Shown here in pieces: positions 17,229-24,487 of a stretch of DNA of 64,000 bases. The notes under the pieces are model-generated. The model was given only the letters and a program-made list of their open reading frames with translations. It was not told the origin of the DNA and did not search any database. The stretch's first letter is position 1, and every line of letters begins with the position of its first letter. Source of the DNA: Natrinema sp031626495. GTDB lineage: Archaea > Halobacteriota > Halobacteria > Halobacteriales > Natrialbaceae. A program made the translations under genes and the position numbers. The stretch lies in the NCBI RefSeq assembly GCF_031626495.1, contig NZ_JAMQOJ010000001.1, forward strand, positions 372,001 through 436,000, written 5' to 3'.

Positions 17229-17537
17229 ATGAACGAAAAGATCGAAATCGACCATTATGCGGCTGATTTCCGCATATTACAGCACCTCCTTAAGGGGCGT
17301 AACCTACCAAGCAACCTCGCCGACGATCTCGACCTGTCTCCCGAGTATGTGCGCACCAGATTGCGCAAGCTGAGACGTGCGGGGATGGTTGAACACGTCG
17401 GCGAACCTGACCGTGGCCTATACCAAATCACCGATCGTGGCGAGGTGGCACTTGACTTCCAAGACAAGTGGGACACTGCGGCCGACCGCGACGAATACCG
17501 GCAGATCGTCGCTGAGGCGGACCCCAGTCGTTCATAA
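17229..17537 (+). CDS. Winged-helix DNA-binding protein
   Basis: A 102-aa protein of the haloarchaeal wHTH type. Residues 15-75 contain FRILQHLLKGRN, LADDLDLSPEYVRTRLRKLRRAGMV (turn and recognition helix), then a beta-wing GEPDRGLYQITDRG. The layout is like PhiH1 repressor/MarR-type regulators. It is divergent from the primase-helicase, with overlapping promoter space, which suits a repressor of replication genes, though that is inference. An extensive repeat region follows it. Confidence 0.82.
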   Translation: MNEKIEIDHYAADFRILQHLLKGRNLPSNLADDLDLSPEYVRTRLRKLRRAGMVEHVGEPDRGLYQITDRGEVALDFQDKWDTAADRDEYRQIVAEADPSRS

Positions 17538-17845
17538 GACCATAGCGCTAACTCACCGATGACGCGGTGGTGACGCGTCACGGTCGGTCGCTCGGTCACC
17601 GGATATTCACGCGCGGCCGTTTTGGCCGCGTTCACTCTCCTCTCGGTCGTTTATGGTGTGCTTCCGTGTCATCTCACTCCGGTGTATCCACGAGTGCGGA
17701 AAAAGGGTTAGCCCTACGCTCCCCAAGGTTCCGCAGATGCCGCAGTCGTAGGTCTCGAGGAGTGTCGCACTAAGGAACACCACCTTAGAAGGTCGAGAAA
17801 GCGTTCACAGCTTCCACCAGTCGACCGACCGCGGCAAGAGGTATC

Positions 17846-18170
17846 GATGTGGGTTGAGGAGGGGTTGAGGGGTCCGTGAGCCCCTACCCCTCAATCCAAA
17901 TCACGGGCGAGCGGTTCTAAACCGAGCGAACCGATAGGGGGTTAAGGTGCTTAAGGGGTGAATCGCCGCTACCCTCCTATTACTATATTCTACCCCCTCT
18001 CTTCCTCTGTCAAGTGTGGTTTCTCTATTTTCTTGCCTACTATTCACCAAACACCCCTTAAGCCCCTTAAGCCCCCATCCAAACGCGAGAGTTAGAGTCT
18101 AAATCGTCAGAAATGGGTTGAGGGGTAGGGTCTTAACCGCCCCTCAACCCCCCTTTAACCCCTGACCGGG
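17846..18170. repeat. Iteron-like repeats, candidate replication origin
   Basis: In the 800-bp gap between the winged-helix gene and the next gene, short motifs recur in both orientations: ttgaggggt at 17865-17873 and 18118-18126, its complement acccctcaa at 17886-17894 and a near copy around 18140; cttaaggggt at 17950-17959, its complement accccttaag at 18053-18062 and again ccccttaag at 18063-18071. Between them lies an A/T-rich segment (17975-18050). Repeats flanking an AT-rich core beside a helicase gene are the usual layout of haloarchaeal plasmid origins. The remainder of 17538-18337 shows no gene. Confidence 0.55.
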
Positions 18171-18337
18171 CACACTCGATACTCTGTGAGTTATCCTCGA
18201 TCTTGCGGGTTGATGTCTCTCAGGGTTGTATTTCCCTCTCACCACTAGTAGGCCGGCGGCCGTAACCGCAACTGGTGGAAGTGCCACCAGCGGCTACACG
18301 GTAGGAAAACAATCGAGAATCGTCGAAAAGAGTAGTG

Positions 18338-19000
18338 TCACCACCAGGGTTCTTCGATCGCTTCGATGACGTGCTCAGGGTCGTCCCATAGGCTACAGGT
18401 GGGCACAAACACGGCAAGGCCGCGTTGTCCCTCGCGTTCGCGGCCGAAGCACGCACGCCCGGTCTCGGTCAGGGTGCCATGCCAGACTGCGACGTCGGGC
18501 ATCGACGAGCGGTCAGCGGCGTGTTTGAGTATCGCGATTAGCGGGGAGTTCGCCCAGGAGAGCGCTGCGGTGATTTCCAGGCCGTCGGAGTGCCACCACT
18601 TGTTGATTTCGTTGGCGGCTGCTTCGGCACTGCAAGCGGGATTCGCGAGCGTGTTCAGGTTGTCCTCTGAGACTTTTTGATCGGACCAGGGTTGTTCTCG
18701 AGCGTCGCCATCGCCGACGTCGCCGCCGTGGAGGGCGGCGTGCTCGGCGTCAAAGATTCCGAAGACACCGTCGGAGACAAACACGGCGATGCCGGGCATA
18801 TTCCGCCGTCTGCGGCCGAAGCTGACTCGTCCGCAGCTGCCAATCGTGGTGGCGCGGGCTTTGGAGTATGGGGCAGCGGCGATCGTCGCGGCGGCGGTTG
18901 CGAGGGTCGCTTCGTTGATGTCGTCGGGGTTGTCGATTTGGGTTAGTTCGTGGGTGATGCGGTCGATGTCAAGCCTGAGCGTTGAGTTGGTTTGGCTCAT
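18338..19000 (-). CDS. Unknown protein of integrated element
   Basis: A 220-aa protein starting MSQTNSTLRLDIDRIT. It contains two loosely similar segments, GIAVFVSDGVFGIFDAEHAA and GLAVFVPTCSLWDDPEHVIE, each following an FGR.R motif (VSFGRRRRN and ACFGREREG), suggesting an internal duplication around residues 60-85 and 185-215. Trp residues are frequent (NKWWHSD). No named family is recognised. It stands alone between the repeat region and a structured non-coding stretch. Confidence 0.55.
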   Translation of the reverse strand: MSQTNSTLRLDIDRITHELTQIDNPDDINEATLATAAATIAAAPYSKARATTIGSCGRVSFGRRRRNMPGIAVFVSDGVFGIFDAEHAALHGGDVGDGDAREQPWSDQKVSEDNLNTLANPACSAEAAANEINKWWHSDGLEITAALSWANSPLIAILKHAADRSSMPDVAVWHGTLTETGRACFGREREGQRGLAVFVPTCSLWDDPEHVIEAIEEPWW

Positions 19001-19560
19001 CTCGATTAGAGGTTGGTGGTGGGTTTGTAAAGTCGACCGTGTGGCATTTCGTGTGGAACACAGCTTTGCGGGCGTGGTATTTGCCGTGGAACAGAATTTT
19101 GAACAGGCCCGCCCCCACTCGAACAATTTGGCATGTGGCACAATCCTCTCACAGATCCTAATGGCGTTATAGGCTGATTTCTATCGTCTCAGGCCGCTTG
19201 ACACGAGATATGCCACACTGAGGCGGCTATCTCGGTCCGCAATATAGTGGGGGTTCACGGTACAACAGCCTATTAAAGGCATTAGTGGATCGCTCGGCCG
19301 CTCGGGCGGCCGGGCCGGCGCGCCGGCCAGCGCCCAGCAGTGGGTCGCTGTGTCTATTGTGATCAATAGTGACTCCATCAGATACTCGGCCACCGCACAC
19401 CGGCTAAGGAAGTGCTATATTCGACGGTCCCATCAGGGCCATAGGTACGGAAGACTCGATATGTGTACCTCTAGTATCTGAGCGGTAGTTCATCGACTCC
19501 ATACCGTGAATTGTAGTCGAAACAGCAAGATGCAACTATTTATCCTAGTTCAGTCCGCAT
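19001..19560. other. Non-coding stretch with GC palindrome
   Basis: No credible gene is seen. The only strong feature is a GC-rich block at 19290-19330 inside otherwise AT-balanced DNA. It includes the perfect 16-bp palindrome ggccggcgcgccggcc (19313-19328) preceded by cggccgctcgggcggccg. It could be a protein-binding or recombination site; nothing in the sequence decides this. Confidence 0.4.
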
Positions 19561-19640
19561 CCAACCATACACCGCACAGGTACGATGTGCCTCTGACAAA
19601 TGGCCCGCGCCCTAACGCGGGCCCAGGTGCGGTGTTGGAG
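19561..19640 (+). ncRNA. Three-way-junction RNA fold (candidate)
   Basis: A closing 9-bp stem pairs acaccgcac (19569-19577) with gtgcggtgt (19627-19635). It encloses one hairpin of 6 bp with loop GAT (19578-19592) and a second perfect 8-bp hairpin, ggcccgcg/cgcgggcc, with loop CCCTAA (19602-19623). All three helices are uninterrupted. The fold ends about 105 bp before the DUF7344-type gene at 19741 and could be a leader, a small RNA or a DNA site that forms a cruciform. No known RNA family is recognised. Confidence 0.4.
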
Positions 19641-19740
19641 CTAACCTAACCGCAAATGTACTTACGAGTCAACAGGCAAAAAGACCTTGCTCAGGTCGAA
19701 TCGTCTCGTCCACCAGTTAATCCGGCTACGGAGGACAGCA

Positions 19741-20085
19741 ATGAATAAGATCGGGAGTGAGAAACACGAGCTCCCACTTGCAACGCTGCTCAGTAACCAC
19801 CGAAGAATCAACGTATCTCGGTACCTCCTCGAGGAGAATCCCGAGTTTCCAGTAGATGTAGGTCAGCTTGCTGAGGGGGTTGCAGCGATCGAGTACGACA
19901 AGTCAGCTGAGAGAGTTAGTGGAGACGAGAAGCACCGAGTCTATGTAGCTCTCATTCAGAGCCATCTCGACCCTCTAGACCAAGAAAACGTCGTGCAATT
20001 CGACAGTGAACGCAAAACCGTCCGACCAGGGGCAAACCTACGACAGTTCTATGCTTTCGCGATGCTTCTTTTGGCTCTGAATTAG
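19741..20085 (+). CDS. DUF7344-type winged-helix protein
   Basis: A 114-aa protein with the pattern HRRINVSRYLLEE, VGQLAEGVAAIEY, DEKHRVYVALIQSHLDPLD and VVQFDSERKTV. This is the winged-helix layout of haloarchaeal DUF7344 proteins, which are probably DNA-binding regulators. The C-terminus ends in a short hydrophobic run (FYAFAMLLLALN) that may be a membrane segment or helix packing surface. I chose the ATG at 19741 since the family starts shortly before the LSNHRR motif. Confidence 0.7.
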   Translation: MNKIGSEKHELPLATLLSNHRRINVSRYLLEENPEFPVDVGQLAEGVAAIEYDKSAERVSGDEKHRVYVALIQSHLDPLDQENVVQFDSERKTVRPGANLRQFYAFAMLLLALN

Positions 20086-20301
20086 ACCTGCCAACGCGAG
20101 AAGAACGATCCTCTTCCTTACCAAGTCGCCTCCAGAACAGCTAATACAGCCAAATCACAACTCGTCGGCTATTTTAAGATGTTTCCTTATCTCGTTCTCT
20201 AATATTTGGGTATACGGCGTTCTATCTCCTGATCTGATTTTGGATAGCCAGAGAACTAAGGCAGCACATAGCCAACTATCTACCGCTATTATACGCAGTT
20301 G

Positions 20302-20961
20302 ATGGCTCCCGACTCGAGTAACCAACAGCACGTACCTGAACTCGCAGAAGTCGATGAATTCTACGAGGGGTTGGATGCTCTCGATACTGTTCTCTTCGAG
20401 TTGCCCCGTGATGTTCCAACTTTAGCAGATGATTCCAGTATAGAGCCCGCTTCAGATGTTCGGGAGACCGAAACGCAAGTCGGACAGATGTGGTTCGAGG
20501 TTTCAGAGCTCGTCAAAGACTGTTTCTCGGGTCTCTCCGCAGCCGACCACGAACTGGATCCAGAGACCAATAAACCGCTGTACCTGAGAGCAGCATACCC
20601 CGACCCATCAGATCCTATCGTAACCACTCGGATCACCTACAACCCTTCCGGACATCTTTTTGTTGAATCGCAATACTACATCGGTCACATGTCGTGGCCG
20701 TACTATATGGGGTCCAATGAGGGACTCTCTACACCAACCCTCTATGCGGCAGCAATCGCGGCGGGACTTAACTACTCCTCTGTGGCAGTCGCAACGGGAC
20801 AAACTCAACTAGGCTATCATCACGGTCTCGTAATCAATTCGGCAGTCGGAGATGCCCACGCACGGCTCGAGGATCTTCGAGATGACCCTGATGGTTCTGA
20901 TGGGGAGCTGCTCGACTCGTTTTTAGACCTCGTCAAGGACCGCCCGGAATGGACGATCTGA
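20302..20961 (+). CDS. Unknown protein beside the TBP/restriction genes
   Basis: A 219-aa acidic protein beginning MAPDSSNQQHV. It has a central region rich in aromatic residues (YIGHMSWPYYMGSNEG) followed by an Ala-rich helix (LYAAAIAAGLNYSSVAVA) and an acidic C-terminus. No catalytic motif or family is recognised. The gene runs toward the TBP gene, and only 17 bp separate the two stops. Its base composition fits the element rather than the chromosome. Confidence 0.6.
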   Translation: MAPDSSNQQHVPELAEVDEFYEGLDALDTVLFELPRDVPTLADDSSIEPASDVRETETQVGQMWFEVSELVKDCFSGLSAADHELDPETNKPLYLRAAYPDPSDPIVTTRITYNPSGHLFVESQYYIGHMSWPYYMGSNEGLSTPTLYAAAIAAGLNYSSVAVATGQTQLGYHHGLVINSAVGDAHARLEDLRDDPDGSDGELLDSFLDLVKDRPEWTI

Positions 20962-20978
20962 TTTAGTGTCGTCTCACT

Positions 20979-21524
20979 TTATTCGAGAAGATCGTCGACT
21001 TGGGATTCCAGGTTGGAAAACGCTTCTTCAGCGATTTGAACCTCTGGATCCCCTGTAACTACGACTTTTCCGTTTGCAAAGAGTAGTAGCACAGTAGGAA
21101 ACTCGGTAGGTCGGTAAACTAAACCAGGAAACTGTTCTGGCTCATATTCGACCGCCTCGAGACCCAGACCGATTGCGAGCGCGTTGAGGTTCACACTGTG
21201 TCCCAGATCGGCCGTACAGACGACGTTCTGTACGGTGAATCCTGGATCAAGGTCAGAATCGATGATACCGAACTCGATCAAGTGCTCGAGGAACTTTTCG
21301 TTCGTATCCGCCAGTTCTTCGAACGTCGAACATCCGCTGATGATGTATTTCCCGCTGCGATAGACAGTGATCAATGGCCCGCCCTCCACCAGACGGACGT
21401 AGAGGCCATGATAGTTCTCTGGGTCGTATTCAGTATACGGCACATCCAAATCAGCACCCAGTTGCTCAACGTCTAACTCAACGTTTAGACTTCCCGACCC
21501 GACAATATTGGCGATACTGACCAT
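20979..21524 (-). CDS. tbp: TATA-box-binding protein paralogue in R-M operon
   Basis: A complete two-lobed TBP of 181 aa. Lobe 1 has VSIANIVGSGSL..ELD and an IITVYRSGKYIISG-like strand pair; lobe 2 has VQNVVCTADLGHSVNL, EPEQFPGLVYRP and LLFANGKVVVTG, the canonical saddle motifs. Lobe 1 deviates most: HGLYVRLVEGG replaces FPGLVYR. TBP binds the archaeal TATA box and recruits TFB and RNA polymerase; haloarchaea often carry several TBPs. Here the ATG overlaps the helicase stop by one base (TAATG), so it is translationally coupled to the helicase gene. It may direct transcription of this element, or regulate the system it belongs to; both are inference. Confidence 0.92.
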   Translation of the reverse strand: MVSIANIVGSGSLNVELDVEQLGADLDVPYTEYDPENYHGLYVRLVEGGPLITVYRSGKYIISGCSTFEELADTNEKFLEHLIEFGIIDSDLDPGFTVQNVVCTADLGHSVNLNALAIGLGLEAVEYEPEQFPGLVYRPTEFPTVLLLFANGKVVVTGDPEVQIAEEAFSNLESQVDDLLE

Positions 21525-24487
21525 TACTCAGCCTCTTCTTCTGGAATGACGAACGCGGCCGACACTAAGTCTGGCTCTTCTGGCGTGACGTGTTTCTCTT
21601 CTTCGAGACGAGCCAGTTCTTCGTCCCGCTCACGCCGGAGCGATTCGAGCTTCCGTTTTGCATTTCCGATTGGAGCAGACATGTCCTTTCCCTCTTCGTC
21701 TCGTTGCTGATACGTCTCAAGGCGCTCTTCCCACTCACTGATTTGCTCCTTGAAGTACCGCTCTGCGTGCTGGCGCTTGATCTCGATCTCGCGTTCGCGC
21801 TCCTCTCGTGCTTCATCGGCGAACGACTCGACCTGCGTCCAAGCTTCCATCTGTGCCTCCTGGTGGAGTTCTTCAGCCATCGATGCCAAACGGTCGAGAG
21901 TTTGGTTAGAGGACGTCTCCTTGGGAGGGAGTGTATCGATTATCTCGGGAGCACTGGTGGAGACCTCGCCGTCTGTGGTAACGTACAGTGGAACGAGTTT
22001 CTCGGTAACGACATCGCCAGCCCCCGAGACGTAGCCTAGTCGGTAGGTAAAGAGTATTCCCGGTGCTGGCTGACTTCCACCAGTGACTTTGACGGCGAGC
22101 TGGCCTTGGATGCGGTCAGAGCTGAGACAGAACTCGATAAGCGACTGGACTAACGGGTGATCGAGCGCAATGAAGTCGACGTCATCCTGGTCCATCGCGA
22201 CCTCTTTGGTAAAGGTCGCACGTTCGTACTGTCCGGAAACTTGGTCACCCGAGAGTACGTCCGGAACGTCCAATTGGTAGACGTCTCCACTAGAACGCGA
22301 GGGGCCGGGGCGAATGCCCTTGACTATACCGCCAAACTCATCGAAGAACTCGCGAACAAGAACTTCGATGTCGTCTTCGCTCACTTCGCCGTGCTGACTA
22401 CGCTCAATTACGTCGAGAACCTCTTCGTCCTCGTTGGAGAGGTCAAACCGGTCTCGAATGAGGAACTCGTTCTCAACGGTCTGTAAGGCGTCTTTGCGTT
22501 CCTCGATGGTCGATTCGATGTCTGCCACCACCTCGTCTGTTGGCCGACCTTCAGCGATAGCAGACATGATCGTCTCGTCGAGGTCGACATCCTCCAGAAC
22601 ACGACCCATCACGTCCGACCGCATTCCGAGGTCAGACTCGATCTGGTTGGTTTTCTCGACGAGGAGGTTGAGAATCTCGCTCTCGCGAGTATCCTTGAAG
22701 AACAGGTTGCGAATCTCGACGGTGTGTTCCTGTCCGTAGCGATGGAGTCGGCCCATGCGCTGGTCGATACGAATCGGGTTCCACGGCAGGTCGTAGTTCA
22801 CCATGATATGGGCGAACTGGAGGTTGAGCCCCTCCTGTGCCGCGTCGGTCGCGAGCATCAGGTTTGCTTCCTCTTCGAACTTCTCCATCTCCCGCCGTCG
22901 GCGCTCCTGGTCGAGGTCACCGTACACCTGCGCGATGTCGTGTTCAGGGAACACCTGATCCCGCAGGTACTCGAGGGTGTCTGTGTACTCAGTAAAGATG
23001 AGGATTTTCTCATCGGGGTCTTCCCGCAGAATGCGGTCGACAAACTGGCGCAGCAGTTGCGCCTTCGAGTCGGTCTCGATGTTCTTGGCTTGCTGCCAGA
23101 GCTGTTTAACGCGGTCCAGTTCCTCCTGCATCTGCGACCGATTCAGGGTGATTGTGACCGTCTCAAGGGCCTCTTCGACACGTGACCGTTCGGCCTCGGT
23201 TAGCGTCTCGGGTTCCGTACTGTAGCGCGGGATAAGCTCCTGTACGTCGTCGGGAAGTTCTTCGGCGATGCCGTCGTTCTGGATCGCCCGCATGCGGTTT
23301 TCCAGCGATTTTCTGATGGCATGGACGCTAGAGACCAGCCGCTTCTGGTAGATGACCATCGTAAAGCCGGCAGCCTGGTTCTCCTCTTGCTGTGCGAGGT
23401 TGTAGTATTCGCGGATGTACTCAGTGACGTCCTCGTAGAGCTTTCGCTCAGCCTGGGACATGTCGACACCCAATGCCTCGATGTTCTTCTCGGGGAACAT
23501 GCGCGTCCCATCGGTGTCGTACATGTCGTCTTTCAACCGCCGTATCATCAAGTCGTCCAGCGCGTCGGGGTTAATTTGCGACTCATGGCTGAAGCGGTAC
23601 GGGTCGAGCAGGCTGACGAGGAAATAGAACTGGTCGGACTTGCCCTTGTGTGGCGTTCCTGTGAGGAGCAACAGGGAGTCAGAGTTCTCAGCGACCGCCT
23701 CGCCCACCAGGTAGCGTTGCGTCCGCTCGATAGAGTCGTCACTCGAGCGGCGAGCTGTCAGGTGATGTGCTTCGTCGAAAACGGCAACGTCCCACTCCTC
23801 GTCGAGGTTATCGAGAGCGTCCAGAACAGAAACCCTGTCTGAATCTGGATCGTCGGTCGTCTGTTTCGCGAAGTCGATCGAGGTTATGATGAGGTCCTCT
23901 TGTTTCCAAACGTTCTGATTCGGGTGGGATTGCCGATGAGTTTCGACCGTCTCCCGGTCGTAGATGACGAAGTTCCGGTCGAATTTCTCGCGCATCTCTT
24001 CTTGCCACTGTACCGTCAGTGGCGCCGGTGCCACGATAAGTACGCGCTCAGCACGTTCGCGAGCGATGAGCTCCTCAATGACGATACCGGCTTCTATAGT
24101 TTTACCGAGGCCGACTTCATCGCCAATGAGGTAGCGATGATCGTACGAGTTCAATATTTCGTAGGCGGCTTGGACTTGATAGGGTTCAATCTCGATGCGG
24201 TTGTTCGTTAGCGAGAGGAACCGATCGTACCGGTAAGCAAGGTCAAGACGAGTTGCCCGTGAGTGTAAATCGTGGTGGAGGGGGTTATCGACCTGCTTTG
24301 CTCTGAGCCGGTCGAGGAGAGAGTCTATTTTTTCAATATGAGGCAGACCGCTTGGGAGCTTACGTAGTTGTCCCTCTGTAGTGTAGACGTGCAGTAGTTG
24401 GCTTCCGTTCGGGCGGTCTTCTATTTTCGTGATTTCACCCTGTCCGCCGGCGAACTTAACGCGGTCGCCGACTTTGAAATCAGTCAT
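21524..24487 (-). CDS. SNF2-type helicase of R-M-like system
   Basis: A 987-aa superfamily 2 helicase/translocase. An N-terminal Tudor/KOW-like segment (VGDRVKFAGGQGEITKIE) is followed by the SNF2 core: motif I GDEVGLGKT (122-130), motif II DEAH (238-241), LLLTGTPHKGK (motif III), and in the second lobe ILIFTEYTDTLEYLR, AQEGLNLQFAHIMVNYDLPWNP and RMGRLHRYGQ (motifs V-VI). A long coiled-coil, Glu/Arg-rich C-terminus follows. Such proteins travel on dsDNA in defence systems (compare DISARM DrmD and RapA-like proteins). It overlaps the methylase stop (ATGA) upstream and the TBP start downstream. Confidence 0.9.
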   Translation of the reverse strand: MTDFKVGDRVKFAGGQGEITKIEDRPNGSQLLHVYTTEGQLRKLPSGLPHIEKIDSLLDRLRAKQVDNPLHHDLHSRATRLDLAYRYDRFLSLTNNRIEIEPYQVQAAYEILNSYDHRYLIGDEVGLGKTIEAGIVIEELIARERAERVLIVAPAPLTVQWQEEMREKFDRNFVIYDRETVETHRQSHPNQNVWKQEDLIITSIDFAKQTTDDPDSDRVSVLDALDNLDEEWDVAVFDEAHHLTARRSSDDSIERTQRYLVGEAVAENSDSLLLLTGTPHKGKSDQFYFLVSLLDPYRFSHESQINPDALDDLMIRRLKDDMYDTDGTRMFPEKNIEALGVDMSQAERKLYEDVTEYIREYYNLAQQEENQAAGFTMVIYQKRLVSSVHAIRKSLENRMRAIQNDGIAEELPDDVQELIPRYSTEPETLTEAERSRVEEALETVTITLNRSQMQEELDRVKQLWQQAKNIETDSKAQLLRQFVDRILREDPDEKILIFTEYTDTLEYLRDQVFPEHDIAQVYGDLDQERRRREMEKFEEEANLMLATDAAQEGLNLQFAHIMVNYDLPWNPIRIDQRMGRLHRYGQEHTVEIRNLFFKDTRESEILNLLVEKTNQIESDLGMRSDVMGRVLEDVDLDETIMSAIAEGRPTDEVVADIESTIEERKDALQTVENEFLIRDRFDLSNEDEEVLDVIERSQHGEVSEDDIEVLVREFFDEFGGIVKGIRPGPSRSSGDVYQLDVPDVLSGDQVSGQYERATFTKEVAMDQDDVDFIALDHPLVQSLIEFCLSSDRIQGQLAVKVTGGSQPAPGILFTYRLGYVSGAGDVVTEKLVPLYVTTDGEVSTSAPEIIDTLPPKETSSNQTLDRLASMAEELHQEAQMEAWTQVESFADEAREEREREIEIKRQHAERYFKEQISEWEERLETYQQRDEEGKDMSAPIGNAKRKLESLRRERDEELARLEEEKHVTPEEPDLVSAAFVIPEEEAE

